Positions 1 to 7,905 of a DNA stretch of 59,821 bases are shown in pieces; positions within the stretch are counted from its first letter, which is position 1, and every line of letters starts with the position of its first letter. Location: assembly GCF_900129385.1 (NCBI RefSeq), contig NZ_FQVO01000019.1, positions 1 through 59,821 of the forward strand. Direction: 5' to 3'. Both the position numbers and the translations under genes were made by a program. This stretch comes from Chryseobacterium takakiae. GTDB taxonomy: Bacteria > Bacteroidota > Bacteroidia > Flavobacteriales > Weeksellaceae. A model generated the notes under the pieces. That model saw only the letters and a program-made list of their open reading frames with translations. It was not told the DNA's origin and did no database searches.

Positions 1-204
1 GTCCAGAACATCTCCCTCTCTCCAGACAAAGAAGGAAACTACTACGTTGATGTAGCACTCCCTAAAGGCCTGAAAACTTCCTATAATAAAACCCTTACCT
101 TCGATAAAGAACTAAAAGGAAATGCCGAAATCGTAACACAAGACCTCAGACTTATTGAAAGGTTTTTCTACCAAATCAGGAAATTATTGGGGTATCAGAG
201 TTAA
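1..204 (+). CDS. HlyD-family periplasmic adaptor, C-terminal fragment
   Basis: The first 67 codons of the window are open in frame 1 and end at TAA 202-204; the gene starts outside the window. The fragment has a beta-rich stretch (YYVDVALPKGL) followed by a helical tail with GNAEIVTQDLRLIERFFYQI. This is typical of the membrane-proximal end of HlyD/EmrA-type membrane fusion proteins of Bacteroidota, which link an inner-membrane transporter to an outer-membrane channel. The family call rests on this short tail only. The partner transporter is not in the window. Confidence 0.6.
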   Translation, partial: VQNISLSPDKEGNYYVDVALPKGLKTSYNKTLTFDKELKGNAEIVTQDLRLIERFFYQIRKLLGYQS

Positions 205-230
205 GGATTGAAAAAGTATTAAAAAAATAA

Positions 231-259
231 AAACCGAAACATTGCTGTTTCGGTTTTTT
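231..259 (+). terminator. Rho-independent terminator after the HlyD-like gene
   Basis: AACCGAAAC (232-240), a six-base loop, and GTTTCGGTT (247-255) run into a T tract. The hairpin lies 27 bases after the HlyD-like stop codon and just before the 3' end of the convergent tRNA gene. The A-rich left flank would also let it act on the opposite strand. Confidence 0.8.
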
Positions 260-260
260 G

Positions 261-334
261 TAGCGAAGACGGGAATTGAACCCGTGACCTCAGGGTTATG
301 AATCCTGCGCTCTAACCAACTGAGCTACCTCGCC
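261..334 (-). tRNA. tRNA-Met (anticodon CAT)
   Basis: The minus strand reads as a 74-base cloverleaf. It begins GGCGAGGTAGCTCAGTTGG, has the anticodon loop TTCATAA and the T-arm GGTTCAATTCC, and ends with acceptor strand CTTCGCT plus discriminator A. The acceptor stem pairs at all seven positions if two G-U pairs are allowed. CCA is not encoded. The CAT anticodon fits elongator Met best. An Ile tRNA modified to lysidine at C34, or an initiator, cannot be fully excluded by eye, but the paired first acceptor position argues against an initiator. Confidence 0.93.
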
Positions 335-378
335 GTTTTGGTGGTGCAAATATAGAAAATATTTACAACTAACCAAAA

Positions 379-1665
379 TTATTTTAATTTAAAATATTCC
401 AAAACATCGCCTACATGCTCTGGTTTATTGATTATCTTATTGTTAGCATCCAAAATAAAATATGTTGGTGTAGCATGAACATTATAGGTATCTGCATAAC
501 TGCTGTTCCATCCTCTTAATTCAGAGTCATTCACCCACGGAAATGCGCTGATTTTTTTAGTATATGAATCTTTATCTACGTCCAATGATAAGCCGACAAT
601 CTGAATATTTCTTGCTTTCAACTCATTATATTTTGCCAATAGTTGCGGCAGCTCACTTTCACAATGAGAACATGTTGATGACCAGAATATCACTACTTTA
701 TTATCCGCTTTTATATCATGAAGTGTTTTGGCATTAGTATTAAACGGTGCCTGAAAAGTGTAATTAGGAAAAACTGCTCCAATTTCGACGTTGGCATTAG
801 ATTTTATGGTAGATGCCAATCGGTCTGTAATTGTACACTTAAGATTCTTAGCAAGTCCAAGATATTTGGTTTTAAAATCCTGCATGTCATAAACATCAAA
901 AATGTCAATCAACTCAGAAAGAACAGTTTGTCCTCTGGGAGTTTCTACTTTTAGCCTGTCAAGAAGTTTATCTACAGATGTGCTTACATTAGTATTTCCA
1001 CCTGTATTGAGATACGAAACCAAAACCGGTCTCAGTAAAGACGAGGTTTCAAGCATATCATTTGATTTATCGATGAAATTAATGATATCATCCTGACTCA
1101 CTTTTTTAGAAGCATCATTAGAAAGAAATTTGTTGTAATTGGTATTGTAATAATAAATGAAAGGATGCTGAGCCTGATCAATACCTTCCGAGCCTCCGCT
1201 AAGTCTGCTGATTTCGGTTTTAAGTGCCTTTCCGAATTCTGTATTGTCTTTATAATATTCTTTAATCTGCGTCAATGCCGGAAGTATTAGTTCTTTTTTC
1301 TGAGAACCTTCCTGCTGTTTGCTCATAAGATCGTTCGCTTCATCAAGATAAATAATATCTTTAATTTTATTAGCTTGGGTCTCCAATTTTACCTTTACAT
1401 TTTTATTTTCAGAAATAAAATTGAATGTATTATTTGATCCCGGAAAATAAACCTTCATCATTCCCATATAATTTTTAGGATATTGAAAAGTCCAGGTATG
1501 ATTTTTACTTTTTTCTTTAGAAAAAATGATGTCTTTGGATCCGTTTAGGGTATATAAGATGGCATCCTGATCTTTGAAGTCGGCGGGAGCCTGAATGGTA
1601 ACGGTAAACTGAGCCTGTAATGAAAATGCAGCTAAAATAGCTGCTATTGTAAAAATCTTTTTCAT
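379..1665 (-). CDS. TlpA/AhpC-type thioredoxin-like exported protein
   Basis: The protein has 428 residues with a Sec signal peptide (MKKIFTIAAILAAFSLQAQ). A long N-terminal region rich in beta strands and helices resembles the DUF4369-type leader common in Bacteroidota redox proteins. A C-terminal thioredoxin fold follows, with the active site CSHC (C332 and C335, in FWSSTCSHCE) and the cis-proline motif HATPT near residue 400. Such proteins keep thiols reduced or exchange disulfides in the periplasm. The gene is the last of a minus-strand run; a hairpin separates it from the upstream small membrane protein gene. The thioredoxin fold is certain; substrates are unknown. Confidence 0.88.
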   Translation of the reverse strand: MKKIFTIAAILAAFSLQAQFTVTIQAPADFKDQDAILYTLNGSKDIIFSKEKSKNHTWTFQYPKNYMGMMKVYFPGSNNTFNFISENKNVKVKLETQANKIKDIIYLDEANDLMSKQQEGSQKKELILPALTQIKEYYKDNTEFGKALKTEISRLSGGSEGIDQAQHPFIYYYNTNYNKFLSNDASKKVSQDDIINFIDKSNDMLETSSLLRPVLVSYLNTGGNTNVSTSVDKLLDRLKVETPRGQTVLSELIDIFDVYDMQDFKTKYLGLAKNLKCTITDRLASTIKSNANVEIGAVFPNYTFQAPFNTNAKTLHDIKADNKVVIFWSSTCSHCESELPQLLAKYNELKARNIQIVGLSLDVDKDSYTKKISAFPWVNDSELRGWNSSYADTYNVHATPTYFILDANNKIINKPEHVGDVLEYFKLK

Positions 1666-1676
1666 AAAGTAAAAAT

Positions 1677-1706
1677 AAAAAAACTCTCCGAGTAATCAGG
1701 GAGTTT
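1677..1706 (-). terminator. Terminator of the T9SS cargo/small membrane protein pair
   Basis: AAACTCTCC (1681-1689) pairs with GGGAGTTT (1699-1706). On the minus strand the hairpin is followed by an uninterrupted T tract (1677-1680 and beyond). It lies 20 bases after the stop codon of the 69-residue membrane protein gene and just before the start of the thioredoxin-like gene. Confidence 0.7.
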
Positions 1707-1725
1707 AATATTATTTTAATAAAAA

Positions 1726-1935
1726 TTATATTTTCTTAGGTATATATTTTTTGCTGAAACGTACTATTAAGATGATAGCAACAACAGCCAGTATATACAG
1801 ATACATATCAACCGGTGAAGCCGGAGCACCAGTTCCATTTGACCCATTACCTGATCCTGGGCTGGGTGGCTGAGCACTCACAAGGAAAGCGGTTAACAGA
1901 AAAAAAGCTAGGGTCAGTTTATTTATAGTTTTCAT
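1726..1935 (-). CDS. Small signal-peptide protein with Pro/Gly/Ser linker and one TM helix
   Basis: The 69-residue protein has a cleavable signal peptide ending at VSAQ, a low-complexity linker (PPSPGSGNGSNGTGAPASP), one transmembrane helix (YLYILAVVAIILIVRF) and a basic tail (KKYIPKKI). It starts five bases after the stop codon of the T9SS cargo gene, so the two are almost certainly cotranscribed. Small proteins of this plan often follow T9SS-secreted proteins in Chryseobacterium and are annotated only as hypothetical. The topology predicts an inner-membrane anchor with the linker in the periplasm. Function is unknown. Confidence 0.8.
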   Translation of the reverse strand: MKTINKLTLAFFLLTAFLVSAQPPSPGSGNGSNGTGAPASPVDMYLYILAVVAIILIVRFSKKYIPKKI

Positions 1936-1940
1936 ATTTT

Positions 1941-3899
1941 CTATTTTAATATTTTTGTGTTAACAACCTCTCCTTTTTCAGACACCACTTTAACAACATA
2001 TGAGTTTTTAATTTTCCCATCTAATTCTATTACAAAATCGCGTGATGCATCTACTGCCTTTCTAGAGATAACTAATTTACCGCTCATATCATAAACTTCT
2101 ATATCCGCTTTTTTCCAATTCGGATCAAATCTTACAAAGTAATTTGCTATTGCCGGATCATAGATTACCAGTGTTTTTGGAGATGTTGCTGTTTCATTTA
2201 CTGCTAAAACAATATTACTTGGCTCACCATAGTACAGATCATATTCAGCTCCCGTTACAGGAATGACATCACCCTGTTTTGCCTGTTGTACAGTTCCGTT
2301 TGGTGCCTTGTAGTAGAATCCTATACCCGAAGACAGTGCATGAACACCACCCGATACCGGTTCGGCATTTTCTTTAATTTCAAATTTGTAAGATTTTACA
2401 ATATCTGTATAATAATTAACAAGCTTTACATTTTTACCTTTGAAATTACTTTCATTCGCTTCATTAATGTATAACCAGTAGTTTAAATAATTATTATCAT
2501 ATCCGCCATTTATAGCTTCTTCAAAAGTTCCGATCATATTTTTACCTGCGGAAGCCTGAACCGTTGTGGCTATTGATGACTGATGGCCTGTAAGTGAAGA
2601 AGCAGATACCACATAATAGGTTCTTGCTACTTCTTTGCCATTTGCATCCAGCCCGATAACACCAAGCTGCTTTACAGTTCCATTGGAGTTTGTTTTGGCT
2701 GCTACCACACTATAATCGGTTGATGCCGCTCTTACAGTACCGCTAAATCTTCTTAATGTATTAAAGTTTAGGGTCTGCGGAGAATTGTCTCTGAGTTTCA
2801 TTTTGAAAGTCTGCATAGGCTTAATAATAAGACCTGTATCCCCTACCGGAATTCCTGTAGGATGAAATGTCTGCACAAGAAAGCCTGTGGAATAAGTAGA
2901 ACCGGAAGGCAGCGTAACAACTGTGCCCGGATTATATTCAATACCCCATATATTGGACACAGCATTTCCGTCTGTTACACTTGCACTTTCATTATAGCCT
3001 ATTCTGGATAAGTCTATATTTGTAAGAAACGGATTACCAAACTGGTAGAAATTCTTACCAAAAGTTCCGGCCCAAGGCGTTGTCGTACCTTCAAAAGAAT
3101 CTGCAAGGTAGCTATTATACTGCTCATTGTACATGTTTTTATTCGTACCGTTAGTACCAAAGTTTACATTACCTCCGTTTTGTAATGTTAATGGAGCAGC
3201 AAGATTAGAATAAGGCTGTCCATGAATCGTAAAAACAGATCCAGTAGGAGTTGGTGCAATCGTGGGAAGTGAAACGGGTGGTGTACTGGCATTTAAATCG
3301 TTATTCTTTGATTTCAACATATAATACCCGGTAGGATCACTTGTTGTGGATGATAAATTGGTATAGTGAACCGACACTACATTGGTATTATCATGCTTCA
3401 AAATAGGATTATCATACCTGCTGGTATTAAATGTTTTACCAAATTCCGTCGATAGACTACTTAAAGCCTTACCGAAAAACGGCATGGCAATTTGCTGGAA
3501 ATAATTATTGCTGTTTCCATGCCTATCTGTGCGAAACTCTTTGGTAACAATACCTGTAATATCAGATTGAGATAGTCCGTTAATGTAAAGCTGACCATAA
3601 GTAGAAGATGCGTATGTATTAGGATCATTCAGTCTTAATACAATATTTCCGCCGTTTGTTTTATTGGCTCCTCCGGTAGTAATAGTTTTGAGACCATCAC
3701 CGGATACGCCGTCAATCATGATGTTGCCATGAACATCAATTATACCGGAGCCTCTTGTTTGGAACCCGCCTCCGGAATATAATAAAGTACCATCACTAAC
3801 ATAGGTAATAGCTGTATCATCTATGTGTACCAGAATATTCTGCGCCTGAACAGAATAAGCAGCTGCTAATAGACCAATAGCAAATAAATTTTTTCTCAC
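1941..3899 (-). CDS. T9SS-secreted surface protein with C-terminal sorting domain
   Basis: The protein has 652 residues: a signal peptide ending SVQAQ, a long Asn/Thr/Gly-rich beta-strand region, and a C-terminal type A T9SS sorting domain from about residue 570. In that domain, IEVYDMSGKLVISRKA and YVVKVVSEKGEVVNTKIL are the usual conserved blocks. The sorting domain directs passage through the outer membrane via the type IX machinery and attachment or release at the surface. No catalytic motif is visible, so a structural or adhesive role is likely but not shown. The gene has its own promoter within the gap after clpX. Confidence 0.85.
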   Translation of the reverse strand: MRKNLFAIGLLAAAYSVQAQNILVHIDDTAITYVSDGTLLYSGGGFQTRGSGIIDVHGNIMIDGVSGDGLKTITTGGANKTNGGNIVLRLNDPNTYASSTYGQLYINGLSQSDITGIVTKEFRTDRHGNSNNYFQQIAMPFFGKALSSLSTEFGKTFNTSRYDNPILKHDNTNVVSVHYTNLSSTTSDPTGYYMLKSKNNDLNASTPPVSLPTIAPTPTGSVFTIHGQPYSNLAAPLTLQNGGNVNFGTNGTNKNMYNEQYNSYLADSFEGTTTPWAGTFGKNFYQFGNPFLTNIDLSRIGYNESASVTDGNAVSNIWGIEYNPGTVVTLPSGSTYSTGFLVQTFHPTGIPVGDTGLIIKPMQTFKMKLRDNSPQTLNFNTLRRFSGTVRAASTDYSVVAAKTNSNGTVKQLGVIGLDANGKEVARTYYVVSASSLTGHQSSIATTVQASAGKNMIGTFEEAINGGYDNNYLNYWLYINEANESNFKGKNVKLVNYYTDIVKSYKFEIKENAEPVSGGVHALSSGIGFYYKAPNGTVQQAKQGDVIPVTGAEYDLYYGEPSNIVLAVNETATSPKTLVIYDPAIANYFVRFDPNWKKADIEVYDMSGKLVISRKAVDASRDFVIELDGKIKNSYVVKVVSEKGEVVNTKILK

Positions 3900-3931
3900 T
3901 GTATGTAGTTATTTGTGTGTTAATATACCTA

Positions 3932-3962
3932 CAAAGGTATATTTTTTTTAATTAAAAACAAA
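3932..3962 (-). promoter_or_regulatory. Predicted Bacteroidota promoter for the T9SS cargo gene
   Basis: Read on the minus strand, TTG (3961-3959) is followed after 19 bases by TACCTTTG (3939-3932). This fits the TTG-N19-TAnnTTTG sigma-ABfr consensus. It sits about 33 bases upstream of the ATG at 3899 and begins just beyond the clpX stop codon. Confidence 0.65.
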
Positions 3963-3968
3963 AATATT

Positions 3969-5156
3969 TTAATTTTTTACAAAAATATTGTCCTCAGTTA
4001 AGGTTATTTCTTTTTCTTCACCAATAGAAAACATATGATCTTCAAGAACTTTTTCAGTAGTTCCTCTCAATCCTCTTGCTCCTAAACCTTTCTCAATAGT
4101 TTCCTCTACGATTTTTTCAATGGCACTATCTGTAAACACAAGCTTGGTACCATCCATTTTGAAAAGCTCTACAAACTGGTTAACGATTGAGTTTTTAGGT
4201 TCCTTCATAATCCTTACCATTGTTTCTTTTGTCAATTTATCCAGGTAGGTAATAATAGGGAATCTTCCCAGAAGTTCAGGAATTAATCCGAAAGAACGGA
4301 GATCAATAGCATTGATGTTTGTTAAAATGTATTCATCTTCATTCGTATTATTGATTTTTTCAGCACTGAAACCAATAGCCTGTTTATTCATTCTGCGCTC
4401 GATAATTTCTTTAATCCCGTCAAATGCGCCTCCTGCAATGAACAAAATATTCTGTGTATTTACCTGAATATATTTCTGATCCGGGTGTTTTCTTCCTCCC
4501 TGTGGCGGTACGTTTACAATGCTTCCTTCCAAAAGCTTAAGCAATCCCTGCTGTACCCCTTCTCCGGAAACATCTCTTGTAATGCTCGGATTATCAGATT
4601 TTCTTGCGATCTTATCTATTTCATCAATAAAAACGATGCCTCTTTCCGCTTTTTCTACATCATAATCTGCTACCATCAGCAATCTTGAAAGAATACTTTC
4701 AACGTCCTCGCCCACATATCCTGCTTCTGTTAAGATGGTAGCATCTACGATACAGAACGGAACATTCAGTTCCCGCGCTATGGTTTTAGCCAATAAAGTT
4801 TTTCCGGTTCCGGTTTCACCAATCATGATGATGTTGGATTTTTCAAGCTCAACTTCGCGGTTTTCATCCTGAGCGTGAAGTAATCTTTTATAATGGTTGT
4901 AAACAGCGATCGACAATTGCTTTTTTGCCTGGTCCTGCCCTATCACGTATTGATCGAGAAATTCCTTGATTTCTTTAGGCTTTTTTAATTCTTCTATATT
5001 TTCAGCCGGGGAAAATCCTGTTTTTACCGAACTGTCTTTCACAATTGCATGTGCCTGCTCGATACAGTTTTCACAAATAAAACCATTCTGACCGGAAATC
5101 AGCATCTGCACTTCATTTCTCTTTCTTCCGCAGAAAGAACACTGGTTTGAATTCAT
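3969..5156 (-). CDS. clpX: ATP-dependent Clp protease ATP-binding subunit ClpX
   Basis: This AAA+ unfoldase has 395 residues, close to the family norm. The N-terminal zinc-binding domain has four cysteines (C6, C9, C28, C31). The AAA+ core shows Walker A GETGTGKT, the pore loop GYVGEDVES, Walker B FIDEIDKI, and the IGF loop (AIGF) that docks on ClpP. ClpX hexamers unfold tagged proteins and pass them to ClpP. clpP is not adjacent here. The gene is isolated on both sides by hairpins, which suggests its own transcription unit. The start ATG follows directly from the zinc finger alignment. Confidence 0.97.
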   Translation of the reverse strand: MNSNQCSFCGRKRNEVQMLISGQNGFICENCIEQAHAIVKDSSVKTGFSPAENIEELKKPKEIKEFLDQYVIGQDQAKKQLSIAVYNHYKRLLHAQDENREVELEKSNIIMIGETGTGKTLLAKTIARELNVPFCIVDATILTEAGYVGEDVESILSRLLMVADYDVEKAERGIVFIDEIDKIARKSDNPSITRDVSGEGVQQGLLKLLEGSIVNVPPQGGRKHPDQKYIQVNTQNILFIAGGAFDGIKEIIERRMNKQAIGFSAEKINNTNEDEYILTNINAIDLRSFGLIPELLGRFPIITYLDKLTKETMVRIMKEPKNSIVNQFVELFKMDGTKLVFTDSAIEKIVEETIEKGLGARGLRGTTEKVLEDHMFSIGEEKEITLTEDNIFVKN

Positions 5157-5184
5157 TAGTATATATAAATATATGTATAGATTA

Positions 5185-5217
5185 AATAAACCCGTAAAAA
5201 GTTACGAGTTTATTCTT
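5185..5217 (-). terminator. Hairpin between the HIT gene and clpX
   Basis: AATAAACCCGTAA (5185-5197) pairs with TTACGAGTTTATT (5201-5213) with one mismatch. The hairpin lies just after the stop codon of the greA-HIT pair. The run of T on the plus side is better than on the minus side, so efficiency on the coding strand is uncertain. Confidence 0.5.
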
Positions 5218-5220
5218 TTT

Positions 5221-5610
5221 TTAGGAATTAATGATCGAGTCCTGAATCTCAGTGTACTCTTCGTTTGTTAATTTAAGCCTTTCATTTCTGAAATTCATAT
5301 CTTCCACCTTATTCAGAGGAATAAGATGAATATGGGCATGCGGAACTTCAAGTCCCACCACTGCCACTCCTACCCGTACACAAGGTATTGCCGTTTTAAT
5401 TTTTTTGGCAACTTCCTGAGCAAAACCCCAAAGGTTTTTATATTCTTCACTTTCCAGATCAAAGATAAGGTCCACTTCTTTTTTGGGAACTACTAAAGTA
5501 TGTCCTTTTACCAAAGGCATTGCATCCAGAAAAGCAATATAGTTTTCATTTTCGGCAATTTTGTAAGAGGGAATTTCGCCATTGATGATCTTTGTGAATA
5601 TTGTACTCAT
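5221..5610 (-). CDS. HIT family protein (histidine triad nucleotide hydrolase)
   Basis: The 129-residue cytoplasmic protein has the histidine triad HAHIHL (H91, H93, H95) near its C-terminal end and the family N-terminus (TIFTKIINGEIPSYKI). HIT proteins hydrolyse nucleoside phosphoramidates and dinucleotides, and the middle-to-last His residues carry out catalysis. The gene lies 36 bases downstream of greA on the same strand, so the two probably form one transcript. The pairing of greA with a HIT gene recurs in flavobacteria from general knowledge. The natural substrate is unknown. Confidence 0.92.
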   Translation of the reverse strand: MSTIFTKIINGEIPSYKIAENENYIAFLDAMPLVKGHTLVVPKKEVDLIFDLESEEYKNLWGFAQEVAKKIKTAIPCVRVGVAVVGLEVPHAHIHLIPLNKVEDMNFRNERLKLTNEEYTEIQDSIINS

Positions 5611-5646
5611 TTCTTAGTGTTTGAGATTGTTTTTTTTCTGTACTGA

Positions 5647-6117
5647 TTAAAGGGTAATTTCTAATACCTCAAAAGAAAGTTTGTTTCCGTTAGGAAGCGT
5701 AATGTCCGCAGTTTCTCCAACAGCTTTCCCTAAAAGTCCTTTTGCAATTGGGGTATTTACAGAAATTTTTCCGGCTTTAAGATCACTTTCATTATCAGGA
5801 ACCAAAGTAAATACCTGCTCTTTTTTAGTGGCATTATTCATCAATCTTACTGTGGTAAGAATAGAAACTTTTGAAGTGTCCAGCTGACTTTCGTCTATGA
5901 TCTTGGAAGTAGCAATAACATCTTTCAGCTTAGAAATTCTCATTTCAAGCATTCCCTGGGCTTCTTTCGCGGCATCATACTCTGCATTTTCAGACAGATC
6001 TCCCTTGTCTCTTGCTTCTGCAATCTGTTGGGTGATTTTAGGCCTTTCCACAGTTTCCAACTGTTCCAGCTCAGCTTTCATTTTGTCTAATCCCTCCTTT
6101 GTAACATAGCTTGCCAT
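5647..6117 (-). CDS. greA: Transcription elongation factor GreA
   Basis: The 156-residue protein begins MASYVTKEGLDKMKAELEQL, the classic GreA coiled-coil hairpin. The acidic tip residues (EARDKGDLSENAEYDAAKE) enter the RNA polymerase secondary channel and trigger cleavage of backtracked RNA. The C-terminal FKBP-like domain ends SFEVLEITL. The ATG at 6117 is chosen because it gives the family N-terminus; a TTG three codons further upstream only adds M-K-I. The gene is first of a pair with the HIT gene and is divergent from the lipoprotein-dtd-FKBP genes. Confidence 0.96.
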   Translation of the reverse strand: MASYVTKEGLDKMKAELEQLETVERPKITQQIAEARDKGDLSENAEYDAAKEAQGMLEMRISKLKDVIATSKIIDESQLDTSKVSILTTVRLMNNATKKEQVFTLVPDNESDLKAGKISVNTPIAKGLLGKAVGETADITLPNGNKLSFEVLEITL

Positions 6118-6226
6118 AATTTTCAAAATTTAGTTTTAGTATAAAAAAATAATCCGACATTTGCCGGACAATGTTTTCGAGTTGTAATCGTTTAATTTCT
6201 ACAAATATATAAAAATTTAAATTGAA

Positions 6227-6679
6227 ATGAAAAAAACTTTTTCAATATTATCTTTAATCACATTATTGATTTTCAGTAATTTAGCAATAAAATCCTGTGG
6301 CAGCACGGAAGACACTGTAAGTTGCTTTCCGAATAACCCGATTAATGTAACGCTTAATCTTAATCTTCCTGCCTATTACCCGCTGAACCAGGTTGGCGGA
6401 TGGGTTTACATCAATGAGCAGCAATCCGGAACAAGAGGACTGATCATTGTAAGAGCTTCTGATACCACCTTTAAAGTATATGACCGTAATGCTCCGCACA
6501 TCTGCCCCGACAGCAATACCACTCTGGAAGTTCAGGATAATATCAGAATCGTCTGCCCGAAAGACAATGCGCAATGGATTTTATTAACAGGCCAGCCTAC
6601 TGCCGTCTCCAATGTACAGCCTAAAACCTATCTTTATAATTATGATCCTTCGGGGAAAATTTTAAGTATTACTTACTAA
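6227..6679 (+). CDS. Exported lipoprotein with a degenerate Rieske-like domain
   Basis: The protein has 150 residues, with an N-terminal hydrophobic segment ending IKSC (C24), a plausible lipobox. The C-terminal half has the Rieske layout: a first box APHICP (89-94), a second box CPKDNAQW (110-117), a TGQP turn, and a PSGKILSI end strand. A true Rieske cluster needs CxH and CxxH ligands. Here only H91 and C110 keep their places; the partner positions are A89 and D113, so a 2Fe-2S cluster is unlikely. Related lipoproteins precede dtd in other flavobacteria, from memory. Its stop codon overlaps the dtd start (TAATG), implying translational coupling. Function is unknown. Confidence 0.75.
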   Translation: MKKTFSILSLITLLIFSNLAIKSCGSTEDTVSCFPNNPINVTLNLNLPAYYPLNQVGGWVYINEQQSGTRGLIIVRASDTTFKVYDRNAPHICPDSNTTLEVQDNIRIVCPKDNAQWILLTGQPTAVSNVQPKTYLYNYDPSGKILSITY

Positions 6680-7128
6680 TGAAAGCAGTTATTCAAAGAG
6701 TATCAGAATCTCATGTAAAAGTAGACGGAAAAATTGTAGGTGAAATCGGAAATGGGTTAATGCTTTTAGTAGGCATTGATGAAAACGATACGGAAACCGA
6801 TGCAGACTGGCTCGTTCAGAAAATACTCAATTTAAGGATTTTCGGGGATGAAGATGGAAAACTCAATCTTTCCGTACAGGACGTTAGCGGTGAAATACTG
6901 TGTATCAGTCAGTTTACCCTGATTGCCGATTACAAGAAAGGAAACCGTCCATCTTTCATTAAAGCGGCGAAGCCGGATAAAGCGATTCCGCTTTTCGATT
7001 ATTTTAAACAGGAAATCTCAAAATCCGGACTGAAAACCGAAAGTGGAATCTTCGGTGCCGACATGAAAGTTTCATTAATTAATGACGGACCTGTAACAAT
7101 TGTTATGGATTCCGTTACAAAAGCTTAA
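6679..7128 (+). CDS. dtd: D-aminoacyl-tRNA deacylase
   Basis: The 149-residue protein begins MKAVIQRVSESHVKVDGK and carries both signature motifs of the enzyme, SQFTL (77-81) and GPVT (137-140). The latter holds the cross-subunit cis Gly-Pro that rejects L-amino acids. The enzyme is a cytoplasmic homodimer that hydrolyses D-aminoacyl-tRNA and glycyl-tRNA-Ala, protecting translation fidelity. Length and both motifs match the family exactly. The start overlaps the previous stop by one base, which makes the ATG unambiguous. Confidence 0.97.
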   Translation: MKAVIQRVSESHVKVDGKIVGEIGNGLMLLVGIDENDTETDADWLVQKILNLRIFGDEDGKLNLSVQDVSGEILCISQFTLIADYKKGNRPSFIKAAKPDKAIPLFDYFKQEISKSGLKTESGIFGADMKVSLINDGPVTIVMDSVTKA

Positions 7129-7154
7129 ATTCGCAGAAAATATTTTTAAAATCA

Positions 7155-7838
7155 ATGAAAAAAACATTATTTACGTTAGTTCTTTTAGCAGGAACACATC
7201 TTGCACTTGCTCAGAAATCGTATACTGATGAGCAAAAAGCTTCTTATTACATTGGAAGAGACATTGCCGAAAATATGAAAAAACAGGGCTTTCCGGCAGA
7301 TCCTGAGTTATTGGCGCAGGGATTCAAAGATGCTTTCGGAGACAAGGCAAGCTTATTTCCTAAAGAAGAAATGGCGACTTTCATGCAAAATTTTATGCAG
7401 AAGCAAAATGAAAAAAAACAGGCTGAAGCTAAATTAAAAGCGGAAGAGAACAAGAAGAAAGGCGCTGATTTTTTAGCTAAAAACAAGCTGAACAAGAATA
7501 TTAAAACCACGGCAAGTGGCCTGCAATACGAAGTTCTGAAAGAAGGTGACGGAAAAACAAAACCAACAGCAACCAGTACAGCGACCGTAACCTACACCGG
7601 CAAATTGATGGATGGAACCGTATTCGATTCTACGGATAAAAACGGCGGACAACCCATTGAGCTGAACCTTTCCGGAGTGATCAAAGGATGGACAGAAGGA
7701 ATTCAGCTGATGTCGAAGGGAGCAAAATACAGGTTTTATATTCCATCTGATCTTGCTTATGGAGATAACGGAGCTGGTGGTGTGATCCCTCCGGGAGCAA
7801 CACTTATTTTTGATGTTGATCTGGTGGATTTTAAATAA
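7155..7838 (+). CDS. FKBP-type peptidyl-prolyl cis-trans isomerase (Mip/FklB-like)
   Basis: The protein has 227 residues: a signal peptide ending HLALAQ, an alpha-helical dimerisation domain (about 22-118, SYYIGRDIAENMKKQGF to a Lys/Glu-rich coiled coil), and a C-terminal FKBP domain (about 133-227). The FKBP domain has TVTYTGKLMDGTVFDST, VIKGWTEGIQLM and GVIPPGATLIFDVDLV. It should fold proteins in the periplasm by isomerising prolyl bonds. It is 26 bases after dtd and ends at a strong terminator, so it is probably the last gene of a three-gene unit with the lipoprotein and dtd. Confidence 0.93.
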   Translation: MKKTLFTLVLLAGTHLALAQKSYTDEQKASYYIGRDIAENMKKQGFPADPELLAQGFKDAFGDKASLFPKEEMATFMQNFMQKQNEKKQAEAKLKAEENKKKGADFLAKNKLNKNIKTTASGLQYEVLKEGDGKTKPTATSTATVTYTGKLMDGTVFDSTDKNGGQPIELNLSGVIKGWTEGIQLMSKGAKYRFYIPSDLAYGDNGAGGVIPPGATLIFDVDLVDFK

Positions 7839-7852
7839 ATCTTTTACCATAT

Positions 7853-7885
7853 AAAAACGTCTTTCAACGCTGAAAGACGTTTTTT
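7853..7885. terminator. Bidirectional terminator between FKBP gene and convergent lipoprotein
   Basis: AAAAACGTCTTTCA (7853-7866) pairs with TGAAAGACGTTTTTT (7871-7885) around a four-base loop. There are A residues on one side and T residues on the other, so it can stop transcripts from both convergent neighbours. Confidence 0.88.
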
Positions 7886-7905
7886 CTAAATAAACTTTTA
7901 TAAAA

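Noticed and set aside
261..334. tRNA gene as an integration site of a genomic island
   Set aside because: No integrase and no copy of the tRNA 3' end was noticed in the window.
718..1096. Plus-strand open frames opposite the thioredoxin-like gene
   Set aside because: They lie entirely within a well-supported gene on the other strand, with no recognisable domain or signal.
6118..6126. Three-codon N-terminal extension of greA from a TTG
   Set aside because: The ATG at 6117 gives the normal GreA N-terminus (MASYVTKEGL); the upstream TTG adds only M-K-I.
6150..6172. Hairpin TCCG...CGGA between greA and the lipoprotein gene as a terminator
   Set aside because: The stem is only about four base pairs without a T tract, and it lies between two divergent starts.
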